NCBI GenBank assembly: GCA_049968515.1
Contig: JBMFQR010000004.1
Span: forward strand, 29,885-93,884
Length of the DNA: 64,000 nt
From: JAOACQ01 sp049968515
GTDB taxonomy: Bacteria; Spirochaetota; Brevinematia; Brevinematales; JAOACQ01
Direction of reading: 5' to 3'
In this document: positions 8,551 through 17,915 of the stretch, in pieces
Position numbering within the stretch: the first letter of the stretch is position 1
Layout: each line of letters begins with the position of its first letter
Made by a program: the position numbers and the translations under genes
Notes under the pieces: generated by a model
What the model was told of the DNA's origin: nothing
Seen by the model: only the letters and a program-made list of their open reading frames with translations
Database searches by the model: none

Positions 8551-8624
8551 TCGGGTCACCGGGACTTGAACCCGGGGCCTCCTGGTCCCGAACCAGGCGC
8601 GCTACCAAACTGCGCTATGACCCG
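8551..8624 (-). tRNA. tRNA-Pro (anticodon CGG)
   Basis: Cloverleaf on the minus strand. The acceptor stem pairs CGGGTCA with TGACCCG, with discriminator A. The D arm is AGCGC..GCGC. The anticodon arm is CCTGG-TTCGGGA-CCAGG, and the T arm has GTTCAAGTC between CCGG/CCGG-type stems. The C1-G72 pair is the bacterial tRNA-Pro identity feature. The CCA end is not encoded. Confidence 0.95.
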
Positions 8625-8682
8625 CAATAAGCAAAAAATTTTACTGATAAGTTCTGGCGCCGCAGAATATGACAGCTATTTA

Positions 8683-8711
8683 ATTCTAAAAAATATTTTG
8701 TTTTATGTCAA
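8683..8711 (-). promoter_or_regulatory. Promoter for tRNA-Pro
   Basis: On the minus strand TTGACA (8706-8711) and TAGAAT (8683-8688) are separated by 17 bp. Transcription would start about 50 bases before the mature tRNA. Confidence 0.65.
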
Positions 8712-8747
8712 TTTATATTAAAATAAATTGCGTGGTTTCTATTTGTT

Positions 8748-10139
8748 ATGAAAAGTTTTAGTATTTTTCCTTATCTTTTTCTCCCTTTGACAGTAAGGAT
8801 TCTTGAGGTTAAAAAGGTAGACTTTCATTATGATTTTGAAATGGGAATAAAGTTTAATTTAATAATTGGAAATGAGAGATTTGGTGAGATATATCTTCTT
8901 ACAAATCAAGAAATTGATGATGATAATTATCTTTTTTACAAAAGATTACTGGATGAAATTACCGATACAAAATTTTTGAGAACATTGCTTAAAAAGAAGG
9001 TTCATATTCAGAATAGAGGTTTCATAGGGAAAGATTTCCATTTTGAAAAATCTACTGGCTTTTCTTTTGAAAAGTCAATGAAAGATTTTAAGTTGCTTGC
9101 TGATTTTGTATTAAATGATGGAATTCTAAAGAAGTTTTTTGATTATTTTGAGATTAAAGAGGGAGATATATCCTTGCTTGAAAAAAAGATATATCAGCTT
9201 CTTGTGTCTCCTACAGTGGACATAGAAAGATATCTTTTTCAGCTGCCGGATAATAAGCTTCAACTTTTACTCAATCATATTTTGTCGAAAAAAATAGCCT
9301 CAGTTGATATGCTTGCTTCCTACATAAGAAACTTAAAAGAGGGGGGTGAAAAAATAATCCGGAATCTTTCGAGCAGGGTAAGAAAAGAGGTGGAAGAAAA
9401 GGTAAGAAGTGGTAGAATATTTTCTACATACAGGTGGGCTGAGGAGGTAAGTTACATTATTAATAGAAATCTCCTTGTTGCTTCAAGAGAACTGGATATA
9501 TCGCTACCATTTTTCCAGAGGTTTGAATTTATTAGAAAAGCCTATGAAGTAGCAATATTGAGAAAACAGATAGAAAGAAAGTCCTTGTCAGAGTGGCTGA
9601 TTGAATTTTCTAAGGAAAAAAGAAATAAGGTTATTCTTTCAACTCCTCGAAAAATACTTGTTGAGGCATTAACATTTGTTGACAGAAAAGAAATTGAAGA
9701 GATTTTTTCCGGGATAATATCTAAAAATGGAATAAAACTTTTGATAGAGGATGTTGAGTTTGCTTTTCAGTTAAGCGAGGAAGAAAGATTTTACTCTCTT
9801 TTGAAGATTTTCAGGATTTTGAGAGAGATATATTACGAAGATATGTTATCAGGGCTTGATTTTGAAGTAGAAGTTAGAAAAATTATAAAATCTCCTTTGG
9901 ATCTTGAGCTTGTTGTTGATGAGATAGGATTTGCAAAAGCTTTATTTGCCTTGAAGGGACTTGAAAAGGAATATATTGAAAAAATTATGAATGGCATATT
10001 AAAAAAGATATATGATGATTTGATAGCTGGTAAAATAATGATAAAGGAGCATTATGATTCAAGGATAAAAGAATACAGAAATTCATTTTTAAGGACATCC
10101 TTGATTCTTAAAGATGAAGGAAGATTGAGTGATTTTTAG
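8748..10139 (+). CDS. Unknown helical protein with FliG-like segments
   Basis: 463 residues, almost wholly alpha-helical after a short beta-rich N-terminus. I do not recognise it with confidence. Two segments have the look of FliG middle/C-terminal armadillo-like repeats: LPDNKLQLLLNHILSKKI followed by NLSSRVRKEVEEKV (about 165-220), and LVVDEIGFAKALFALKGLEK followed by a short helix and KEYIEKIMNGILKKI (about 385-425). These match the pattern 'LDDR.. ALKG .. I..NMS.R' loosely. A divergent flagellar-motor-switch relative is possible, or a chance helical similarity. There is no flagellar gene nearby. The start ATG has only a weak ribosome-binding site. Confidence 0.5.
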   Translation: MKSFSIFPYLFLPLTVRILEVKKVDFHYDFEMGIKFNLIIGNERFGEIYLLTNQEIDDDNYLFYKRLLDEITDTKFLRTLLKKKVHIQNRGFIGKDFHFEKSTGFSFEKSMKDFKLLADFVLNDGILKKFFDYFEIKEGDISLLEKKIYQLLVSPTVDIERYLFQLPDNKLQLLLNHILSKKIASVDMLASYIRNLKEGGEKIIRNLSSRVRKEVEEKVRSGRIFSTYRWAEEVSYIINRNLLVASRELDISLPFFQRFEFIRKAYEVAILRKQIERKSLSEWLIEFSKEKRNKVILSTPRKILVEALTFVDRKEIEEIFSGIISKNGIKLLIEDVEFAFQLSEEERFYSLLKIFRILREIYYEDMLSGLDFEVEVRKIIKSPLDLELVVDEIGFAKALFALKGLEKEYIEKIMNGILKKIYDDLIAGKIMIKEHYDSRIKEYRNSFLRTSLILKDEGRLSDF

Positions 10140-10207
10140 TGGATTTTTTACCCACTTTGTTTTAAAATATAAATGATAATATAAGAATCAATTAACGGGA
10201 GTTAAAT

Positions 10208-10396
10208 ATGAAAAAGTTTTTCTTTCTTGCCTTCATAATCTCTTCTGGATTGATGGCAATATTAACTTGCTTGTTTGTTATTCTCTATTTCAGAGTTTTT
10301 CCGCATTTGTGGGTTTATGTTTATCCACTGAGCTTTGTTTTCGGTATTTTTCTGGGGATACTTTTCTACGTAATAGTTAAAAAGTTTGTTGGTTAA
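10208..10396 (+). CDS. Small two-helix membrane protein
   Basis: 62 residues, mostly two hydrophobic helices (about 5-28 and 33-57) with lysines at both ends (MKKFF, VKKFVG). CGGGAG precedes the ATG. It sits 18 bp before the next, larger envelope gene and is probably co-transcribed with it. No family recognised. Confidence 0.55.
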   Translation: MKKFFFLAFIISSGLMAILTCLFVILYFRVFPHLWVYVYPLSFVFGIFLGILFYVIVKKFVG

Positions 10397-10413
10397 GAAT
10401 CCGGAGGTTTTTT

Positions 10414-12408
10414 ATGAAGATTTTTAGAATTGTTTCTGTGATTTTATTGACTTTTATTACTGCTTTTTTAGTGCTCGGCAATGTTTTTCATAAAAACATA
10501 AGAAGGTATGTTGATGGTTCATATGTGGAACTTGAGTTGAATAATGAGATGATGAATGGTTTTGAAAAATTAAAAAAGGGCAATGCGGATTTTTTGCTTT
10601 ATGTATACACAGATAAGAAGGTTTATAGAAACCTTGAAAAAATAACCATAGTGGCAAGGATTGAAAGAAAATCTCCCCGTGAATTGGTTGAGGGTGCAAA
10701 ACTCAAAGTTAGCCTTTATGATAAAGCAGGGAATATCATAAGAAATATAGATGGGAGTGATAGTGTATTGCTTGTATATGATAAGAAGAACAAACTCTGG
10801 AAGGGGAATTTTTTTCCTATTAATACGGGGCTTGCGGGAGAAATAAAAATTGAAGTAACTGCATATATAGACACTCCTGAGGCAAGTGTATCCACAATTT
10901 ATTCCGTATTTGTGGAAAGATCAAATTCCTTATATGTTTTACCTAAGGGACTTTCTTTTATGGGAATCAATTCAATTGAACGTATTTCAAAAAGGATAAT
11001 ACTTTCTCTTTATGGCAAAGAAGTTGATTGGACTTATATACCTGAGTGGTTGAATACAATTTCTGCAGATGGTGTGCTTATGAATGTTGGTCTGACCACA
11101 AGTTTTCAGGAGGAAATTACAATGACCTCCCCATGGAATAGGGAAAAGCTTGCTGAATCTGATGCCCTTGCAGAAAGATTATCTCAGAGAGGAATGAGTT
11201 TTGCAGGTTATATTAAAGCCTTGAAGATTGAAGGGGCATATGTTGATAAAATTGGTTATAATCCCTCTTTTAATCTTACTGCCGATGGATTTTCAGAGGG
11301 TGGGTGTGTTTCTCTACTGGATGAGAATAGGAAAAACTCTCTTATGAAGCTTTTTGTTTCCCTTATTCAGAATAAAAACTATACATATGTGGGTTTGTCG
11401 GATCTTTACCTTTATAACGGAGAGGGTATTGAGCTTTGTGAGGTTTTCTTTAGAGATATACAATTTGCTTCCTCTGAATGGGAGGATCTCGATTTTACAA
11501 ATAAGATAAAATTTTTCAGTGAAAAATTAAGGAATAAGGAGCTCTTAGAGGTCTTTGAGAGGTGGAAAAAGTATTATATTGCAGGGTATATAAGGGAGAT
11601 TGTTGAGGCGTCAGGACATACAAAACCGGTGTTTTATTATGTTGACTATGAAAACTTAAAGAAAGATTCTTCATTGATTGATGTTCTATTAAATAGTGGT
11701 GTTGATTTTGTTGTGGTTAATTTTAATATTCCTTACTTTGACCTTTTGAAGGAGATAAATGCTCTAAGGAATGATTATCTTTCCCTTTATGCAGATAAGC
11801 TAATTTTTTCATATGAGATTGACTACAAAAAAAATCTGGAATCTTCAAGTCTAAAACAGGGTGGAATTGAAGTATATTTTAATCTTTATGTTACAGCTAT
11901 AAAGGAGATGAGCAGGAAATTTAATGTTAAGGGAATAATGATTAATGACCTTTACAATGTTATGTCTGGTAAGCGAGGGCCATATTCTCCCCTCGAATGG
12001 ATGTTTGGTGTGGGCAAGATAATATATAACTTTAAGTCAATTAACTCTAAAATGGCACTGGATATAGATTATTATTTTCCTATTAATATTGAGTATGAGA
12101 AGGAATTTGGGGTTTATTTTAAAATGAAAAATCTATCTGATAGGGTTGTAAGAAACCTGAAGGTTGATTTTATAGATGATGATGGTAATGTAATAAGCAA
12201 GGAGAACCTTTCGGGTGAGTTAAAAACAGGAGATTTTCAGGAGAAAAATTTCAATCTCTTGATAAAGGAAAGAGATAAAAGTATGATGAAAGACAGCCAT
12301 CTGATTGGAATAAAACTAAGCTGGGAGGAGAAGACAGAAAAAGAAAATCCTATCTCAAGAAATTTTCTTTTCTTTGAAAACTTTAAGATTGCCTCTGTAA
12401 CTAATTGA
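10414..12408 (+). CDS. Large envelope protein, possible glycoside-hydrolase-like TIM-barrel with Ig-like flanks
   Basis: 664 residues. An N-terminal membrane segment or signal anchor (about 4-25) is followed by an Ig/macroglobulin-like beta domain (about 60-170: DFLLYVYTDKKVYRNLEKIT, LWKGNFFPINTGLAGEIKIE). A central region (about 190-550) alternates beta strands and helices in the way of a TIM barrel (ADGVLMNVGLTTSFQEEITM, VDFVVVNFNIPYF, VKGIMINDLYN). A C-terminal beta-sandwich ends it (about 560-660). I cannot name catalytic residues, so enzymatic activity is unproven. GGAGG precedes the ATG at 10414. It is probably anchored to a membrane and faces the periplasm. Confidence 0.55.
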   Translation: MKIFRIVSVILLTFITAFLVLGNVFHKNIRRYVDGSYVELELNNEMMNGFEKLKKGNADFLLYVYTDKKVYRNLEKITIVARIERKSPRELVEGAKLKVSLYDKAGNIIRNIDGSDSVLLVYDKKNKLWKGNFFPINTGLAGEIKIEVTAYIDTPEASVSTIYSVFVERSNSLYVLPKGLSFMGINSIERISKRIILSLYGKEVDWTYIPEWLNTISADGVLMNVGLTTSFQEEITMTSPWNREKLAESDALAERLSQRGMSFAGYIKALKIEGAYVDKIGYNPSFNLTADGFSEGGCVSLLDENRKNSLMKLFVSLIQNKNYTYVGLSDLYLYNGEGIELCEVFFRDIQFASSEWEDLDFTNKIKFFSEKLRNKELLEVFERWKKYYIAGYIREIVEASGHTKPVFYYVDYENLKKDSSLIDVLLNSGVDFVVVNFNIPYFDLLKEINALRNDYLSLYADKLIFSYEIDYKKNLESSSLKQGGIEVYFNLYVTAIKEMSRKFNVKGIMINDLYNVMSGKRGPYSPLEWMFGVGKIIYNFKSINSKMALDIDYYFPINIEYEKEFGVYFKMKNLSDRVVRNLKVDFIDDDGNVISKENLSGELKTGDFQEKNFNLLIKERDKSMMKDSHLIGIKLSWEEKTEKENPISRNFLFFENFKIASVTN

Positions 12409-12493
12409 TTATCTTTATTAAACCTTGTATCTCTTTTCCCTTTGTGCATCCAAAAACTATACTTCAGTTTAAATAGAAGTTGCCAAAAAGGTT

Positions 12494-13147
12494 TTACTTT
12501 TTATTTTTTACAAAACTATTCTCTATATCTTTTAAAAAACTGGCTAAATTCTTTACTTTTTCGCTTTCTTTTTCTATGTTAATTAAATATGCTCCATCTG
12601 TATCAATTTCTACAATTGCTCTATTTTTGCTTCTTTCATTTTTAAGTTCTTCACCTTCGATAGTCATAAAAAATACCTTTATGTGCTTTGTTATTTCACT
12701 TTGAAGCAGTTTTAATTTCCAGTATCCTGTTTGAGCTATTCTTTCTCTTAATGTCGTTTTGGAAGAAATGATAAAGAGAACTTGGATTATAAGCAACAAG
12801 ATCTACATCTGGCAAATGCATTCCAAATTTTCCAAAATTAACCACTAGATTTTTTTTACTTTCTCAAGTTTATCAGAGAGTTTTTCTTTATTTAATTCAT
12901 CTCCCTTGATAAGCTGGATATTAAAGTTTTTCAGTTCATCCTGTAAGTAATTTAAAAGTATCTCTTCCAGTAATCTTCCTTTGAAAGGCTTCCATGATTG
13001 TTCAGGGTCCCTGACTTTTTTATTAATCAAAAAGAAATATCTATTTTTTTCTTCTTCCAAAATTTTAGAAAGATTGGATATTCCTTCTTTTTTAATTCTT
13101 TCAAATATTATTGTTTTTAATTTTTTTAACTTGTTATTCTCTTTCAT
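12494..13147 (-). pseudogene. Broken type II restriction endonuclease (two frameshifts)
   Basis: Three reading frames together make one endonuclease-like protein. Residues 1-100 (from the ATG at 13147) end at a stop just after KLEKVKKI. Another frame then reads NLVVNFGKFGMHLPDVDLVAYNPS, and a third resumes with LFIISSKTTLRERIAQTGYW to a stop at 12494. The PDVD and SSK elements are spaced like a PD-(D/E)xK nuclease core; SSKTxLRER is common in type II enzymes. The first shift lies at a run of eight A (minus strand, 12850-12857), the second near 12770-12790. The gene overlaps the end of the methylase by 14 bp. Loss of function or sequencing error are both possible; slippage at the A8 run could repair the first shift only. 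Confidence 0.7.
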
Positions 13148-14352
13148 AAAAATCCCATTTAATTTTCGGGTTTTTCTTTTTTTCTCTTTTTGTTTTTTTA
13201 ACGATTATTAGATATTTAAACCCCCTGAGAAAAAAATTATGCTGGATTGTTTTACTATGCCAGAATGGAGTGTTAGAAGCCTGATTTCTTCTTACTACAC
13301 AAACTATATCAACAGGTTCAAAAAATTTTGTTAATCTTTCATAAATCTTAAAACCTACTGGAACGAATATTCCCCTTTGCCCACTGATCTCCTATCAGCC
13401 AGCCTAAAACTTTGTTAGTTTTTAGTACTCTATGGCATTCCTTCATTACTTTTTCAAGTTCATCATAAAATTTTTCATCAAGTGCAGATATATGTCCAAT
13501 GTTGTCGGGATGTTCGTTGTATTTTATGTTATCTCCATAGGGTGAATCTATAAAAATCATATCGACTGTCTCATCCTCCAGCGGTAAACTTCTTGCATCA
13601 CATTGTTTAATATCATCTCTGGTAGGTTTTATATCAAAGGCAATACAATTTCTTTGCTCTTCTTTACAAACATCGATAGTTGTCCCGCTACCAGCCATAG
13701 GATCTAAAATGGTATCCCCGGGTTTTGTGTATCTATGAATCATATTGTAGATTATGAAGGCTGGGGTTACACACGGATATTTATTATTTCCTTTCGGTGT
13801 ATCACCATAGCTTTGCTTTGGATAATCCCAGAGAGTGGTGGAAAAAATTATAGGTCTATATTCTTCATCAATAATTTGTTCTTTTGTTAAGTTTTTCTTT
13901 TCTACTATTTTTCCCGAAAGAGCGTCTATTATAAGTGCACATCCCTTTTCAGTAAAGATATTTCTCCAAGAAATATTATATGTTTTAAAAAACTTATCTG
14001 CATTTTCAAGCTTTTTTAGAGTGTCCGATAACTTAACCTTAACAAGGTAAGGATATTTACCATTGAACAAATCTGTGTTTTTATCATAGAATCCGTCTGA
14101 TGTAGCTTCAAACACTCCAAACAACTCGTCAGTGTCTAAATTGTATAAAAAAACAAAATCTCCTTTTTTAATGCTTAATATTTTGCTTCCATAAATTTTA
14201 CTGGTACAAAAGGTAAGGGTTTTAAGGCATTCATTCTGACTTTTATTAGTGCAGGCAAGAATAAACCCTTTTTCCTTTTTGCTTTTGGTTTTTTCTTTTG
14301 AAATCTGCGAGCTACTATCTATATAATTCTCTCTTGATTTTGTAAGAAACAT
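13134..14352 (-). pseudogene. Frameshifted DNA methyltransferase with N-terminal DCD-like domain
   Basis: The first frame (14352 to 13348) gives 334 residues. Residues about 29-110 (GFILACTNKSQNECLKTLTF, DFVFLYNLDTDELFGVFEA) match the pattern of a DCD/EVE-like PUA-fold domain. Residues about 170-334 are an amino-methyltransferase, with motif I DPMAGSGTT and motif IV DSPYGD in the order I then IV. The frame stops soon after GWLIGDQWAKG. Removing one G from the G4 run (minus strand, 13372-13375) restores GIFVPVGFKIYERL, and the protein then continues through FFLRGFKYLIIVKKTKRE to a stop at 13134, the expected MTase C-terminus. It is the modification partner of the broken endonuclease just downstream. 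CGGAG precedes the ATG. Confidence 0.75.
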
Positions 14353-14710
14353 ATTTTGCTCCGATGTTTTTTATCATTCAGCAAGTATTATTATTAAAGC
14401 AGAAATTACAAAAGACAACAAAATGTGCAAATATAAATTGTCGTTCCAAGTCAATATTTGGAGTAGTTTCTCCAAGAAAGAGTTGAAGCATTTTAACCTC
14501 CAGATATTTTCGGCATAGAGGGAGGTTTTCTTTTATCCAGCTTTTCTACTTTTAAACTTTGAGTTGTATTTCCACTCTAATTATTGTAACGACAAACAAA
14601 TCACCTTTCCCAGGATGTGTAGAAAGATAAGTTATCTTTAAAAATTTTGAGAAATTTTGCTTTTTATTTCATAATATTTTTTAATCTTAACGCTAAATGC
14701 AGGAGATGTT
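14353..14710. other. Intergenic region between the R-M locus and lysS
   Basis: No gene-like frame seen. It holds a 7-bp inverted repeat AACCTCC/GGAGGTT (14495-14527) with an 18-base-plus loop followed by TTTTCTTTTA on the plus strand. That could be a terminator, but no plus-strand gene lies upstream. The lysS promoter candidate is at its right end. Confidence 0.5.
14647..14675 (+). promoter_or_regulatory. Possible promoter for lysS-dapL
   Basis: TTGAGA (14647-14652) and CATAAT (14670-14675) are 17 bp apart, about 35 bp before lysS. An overlapping TAATAT gives 19 bp. Moderate match only. Confidence 0.4.
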
Positions 14711-16192
14711 ATGGAAGAAAGGAAAGATTTTGATCTTTCTGATGAAAGACAATCGAGATTGAGAAAATTATCTATCTGGAGAGAGAAAGGTATAAATCCT
14801 TATCCCAATTTTTACAGGCCAGAGAATTATTCCACTGACATAAAAGAAAGGTTTGTAAAAGAAGGTGAAAAGGAATTTGATGTTAATATTGCCGGTAGAA
14901 TTATTCTTTTAAGGGATTTTGGCAAAGCTATCTTTGCCACATTGAAGGACTTTAAGGGGACAATTCAGATTTATGCAAGAAAGGATGTAATTGGAGATGA
15001 AAAGCTTGAGGAATTCAAGCTACTTGACATAGGTGACATTATAGGTGTCAGGGGAAGTGTGTTCAGAACGCATAAAGGAGAAATTACTGTTCTGGTGAAA
15101 GAGTTCACGTTGCTTTCCAAGTCTTTGCTTGGCTTACCAGAAAAGTGGCATGGTCTTACGGATGTGGAGACACGCTATAGACAGAGATATCTTGACCTTA
15201 TTGTCAATGATAAGGTGAGAGAAGATTTTGCCACAAGATTTAAAATTATTGCATATATAAGAAACTTTTTGAGTAAGAAGGGCTTTGTAGAGGTTGAAAC
15301 ACCGATGATGCAGACTATTCCCGGCGGGGCAACTGCAAGGCCATTCGTAACTCATCATAATGCTCTTGATATTGACCTTTATTTGAGGATCGCACCTGAG
15401 CTTTATTTAAAAAGGCTTATAGTTGGGGGATTTGAAAAGGTTTTTGAGTTGAACAGAAATTTTAGAAATGAGGGCATAGATACAAAGCACAATCCAGAAT
15501 TTACAATGCTTGAGCTTTATCAGGCTTATGCTGACTACAACGATATGATTTTAATTTTTGAGGAATTGATGAAAACTCTTTCCATTGAGATAAAGAGTAA
15601 GACAGAAATTGAATATCAGGGTCAAACTCTTGATTTCAGCAAATGGAATAAGATAAAGTATGTGGATGCTTTAAAAACTTATGCAAATATAGATGTAAGT
15701 GATATAAAAACTCCTGAAGATGCAAGAAATTTAGCAGCTCTGAAGGGGTACAGCAATTTTCAGGGGTTTGAGGGAAAGTGGGAGATAATAAGTCATTTGT
15801 TTGATGAGTATGTTGAGCCTCATCTTCAACAACCCACAATTGTTTATGAGTATCCTGCCGAGATTTCACCACTTGCAAAGTATAAGGAGGATAATCCAGA
15901 GTTTGTTGAGAGGTTTGAGGCTTATATTTGCGGGAGAGAGATTGCAAATGCCTTTTCCGAATTGAATGATCCTCTCGTTCAGGCAGAAAGATTTTTTGAA
16001 CAGGCCAGAAAGAAGGCAGCAGGGGATGAAGAGGCAATGTATGTGGATGAAGATTATCTCAAGGCACTTGAGGTTGGAATGCCACCAACAGGAGGAATGG
16101 GCATAGGAATTGACAGGCTTGTAATGTTCTTTATAGATTCAAATTCTATTAGGGATACTATACTTTTTCCTACTCTTAAAACAAGGGATTGA
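14711..16192 (+). CDS. lysS: Lysine-tRNA ligase, class II (LysS)
   Basis: Charges tRNA-Lys with lysine. 493 residues, the usual bacterial length. An N-terminal OB-fold anticodon-binding domain (about 55-150: NIAGRIILLRDFGKAIFATL) is followed by the class II catalytic core. Motif 2 is FRNEGIDTKHNPEFTMLEL and motif 3 is GMGIGIDRLVMFF near the C-terminus. AGGAG precedes the ATG. It is nine bases upstream of dapL, so lysine biosynthesis and lysine charging are in one transcript. Confidence 0.97.
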   Translation: MEERKDFDLSDERQSRLRKLSIWREKGINPYPNFYRPENYSTDIKERFVKEGEKEFDVNIAGRIILLRDFGKAIFATLKDFKGTIQIYARKDVIGDEKLEEFKLLDIGDIIGVRGSVFRTHKGEITVLVKEFTLLSKSLLGLPEKWHGLTDVETRYRQRYLDLIVNDKVREDFATRFKIIAYIRNFLSKKGFVEVETPMMQTIPGGATARPFVTHHNALDIDLYLRIAPELYLKRLIVGGFEKVFELNRNFRNEGIDTKHNPEFTMLELYQAYADYNDMILIFEELMKTLSIEIKSKTEIEYQGQTLDFSKWNKIKYVDALKTYANIDVSDIKTPEDARNLAALKGYSNFQGFEGKWEIISHLFDEYVEPHLQQPTIVYEYPAEISPLAKYKEDNPEFVERFEAYICGREIANAFSELNDPLVQAERFFEQARKKAAGDEEAMYVDEDYLKALEVGMPPTGGMGIGIDRLVMFFIDSNSIRDTILFPTLKTRD

Positions 16193-16201
16193 GGAGAATT
16201 T

Positions 16202-17431
16202 ATGGCATTTATAAATGAAAATTTTTTAAAGTTGAACAGAAACTATCTTTTTGCCGAGGTGTCTAATAGGGTTAAAAAATATCTGGAGAAGAATCCTAAT
16301 GCAAAGATAATAAGATTGGGTATAGGTGATGTTACTGAGCCGCTTACTCATTCGGTTATTGCTGAATTAAAAAATGCTGTAGAAGAAATGAGCAAAAGAG
16401 AGACCTTTCAGGGTTATCCGCCATATGAGGGTTATGATTTTTTAAGAAAGGCAATTGCTGAATTTGATTTCAAAAGGAGAGGAATTGATATTAAGCCGGA
16501 AGAGATTTATATTTCCACTGGTGCTAAAGAGGATACTGCAAATATACAGGAGATATTTTCGATTGATAGCAGGGTTGCCATACCCGATCCTGTTTATCCA
16601 GTCTATGTTGACAGCAATGTTATGGCTGGCAGGGCAGGTATCCAGAAAAATGGAAGATATGAGGGCATAGAGTATTTACCGTGTACAGTGGAGAACGATT
16701 TTTTACCCTCTTTGCCAGAAAAGAAGGTAGATATAATTTACCTTTGTTTTCCAAACAATCCTACCGGTCAGGTAATTACGAAGGATGAACTAAAAAAGTG
16801 GGTGGAGTATGCTGTTGAAAATGAAGCAATAATACTATTTGATGCTGCTTACGAAGCCTATGTGAGAGAGGAAAACATACCTAAAACTATCTTTGAGATT
16901 GAAGGTGCAAGAAAGGTGGCAATTGAATTTAGAAGCCTTTCCAAAACTGCTGGTTTTACCGGGACAAGATGTTCATATACAATTATACCTGAAGAAGTTT
17001 GCCTTAAGGACAGAAGGGGCAATAAATACCCGGCTGGAGAATTGTGGCTTAGAAGGCAATCAACAAAGTTTAATGGGGTAGCATATATTATTCAGAAGGG
17101 TGCTTATGGGGTATTTACAGAGAAGGGGCAGGAAGAGATAAAAAAGCTTATCTCTTACTACCTTGAAAATGCAAGGATTATAAGAGAGGGGATTGAGGCT
17201 CTCGGATTGAAGTATACTGGTGGGGTAAATTCTCCTTACATCTGGTTTATGATTCCTCAGGGTTTTAACTCGTGGGAGTTTTTTGACTATCTTCTCGAAA
17301 GATGTAACATTGTTTCCACTCCGGGAAGTGGATTTGGCAGATGTGGAGAAGGTTATATCAGGCTTTCTGCCTTCGGAAAAAGGGAAGATATTGTCGAAGC
17401 AGTCGATAGGTTAAAAAAGCTTGAGATTTAA
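16202..17431 (+). CDS. dapL: LL-diaminopimelate aminotransferase (DapL)
   Basis: PLP enzyme converting tetrahydrodipicolinate directly to LL-diaminopimelate, bypassing the succinylase or acetylase branches. 409 residues, family-typical. Visible marks are NRNYLFAEVSNRV at the N-terminus, FQGYPPYEGYDFLRKAI, CFPNNPTGQ, and the PLP lysine Lys248 in FRSLSKTAGFTGTR. DapL is known from chlamydiae, leptospires, plants and some other anaerobes. It lies just after lysS with a good ribosome-binding site (GAGGAG). Confidence 0.95.
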   Translation: MAFINENFLKLNRNYLFAEVSNRVKKYLEKNPNAKIIRLGIGDVTEPLTHSVIAELKNAVEEMSKRETFQGYPPYEGYDFLRKAIAEFDFKRRGIDIKPEEIYISTGAKEDTANIQEIFSIDSRVAIPDPVYPVYVDSNVMAGRAGIQKNGRYEGIEYLPCTVENDFLPSLPEKKVDIIYLCFPNNPTGQVITKDELKKWVEYAVENEAIILFDAAYEAYVREENIPKTIFEIEGARKVAIEFRSLSKTAGFTGTRCSYTIIPEEVCLKDRRGNKYPAGELWLRRQSTKFNGVAYIIQKGAYGVFTEKGQEEIKKLISYYLENARIIREGIEALGLKYTGGVNSPYIWFMIPQGFNSWEFFDYLLERCNIVSTPGSGFGRCGEGYIRLSAFGKREDIVEAVDRLKKLEI

Positions 17432-17473
17432 CCTAATAAGCTCAAATGAAATTTTGCTATTTATTCAAGGGGT

Positions 17474-17902
17474 TTATAGCTTGTAAAGCTCGGCTGATGA
17501 TATTGTCTTAACGTTGTTTTTCTTTAGTTTTTCCAGAACATCATCAGGGTTGTCAAACCTGAATATCAATATTGCCTTGTTCGGGATTTTTGCCAGAAAG
17601 GCGTACATATATTCTACGTTAATAGAATTTTCGTTGAAAATTTTTAGTATCTCTGCAAGACCACCGGGTTTGTCATCAATTTCTATTGCTATCACATCGG
17701 TGGAAGAAACTGTAAATTTGTTATCCTTTAGAATTGAAATTGCCAGATCAGGTTCATTTACAATCAACCTTAATATTCCAAAATCGGATGTATCGGCAAC
17801 AGATAGTGCCCTAATGTTGATATTGTTTCTTCCGAGAAGATCACATACATCATATAGCCTTCCAGCCTTATTCTCTAAAAAAACAGAAACTTGTTTTACC
17901 AT
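17474..17902 (-). CDS. Tandem ACT-domain protein
   Basis: 142 residues consisting of two ACT domains (about 1-70: QVSVFLENKAGRLYDVCDLL; about 72-140: AIEIDDKPGGLAEILKIFNE). ACT pairs bind small ligands, usually amino acids. It is 13 bp downstream of the PaaK-like ligase gene on the same strand, a common arrangement in anaerobes, where it is thought to sense aromatic amino acids or acids; the ligand here is inferred. Start ATG at 17902 has GGAGG upstream. Confidence 0.88.
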   Translation of the reverse strand: MVKQVSVFLENKAGRLYDVCDLLGRNNINIRALSVADTSDFGILRLIVNEPDLAISILKDNKFTVSSTDVIAIEIDDKPGGLAEILKIFNENSINVEYMYAFLAKIPNKAILIFRFDNPDDVLEKLKKNNVKTISSAELYKL

Positions 17903-17915
17903 AGCTTGCCTCCTG

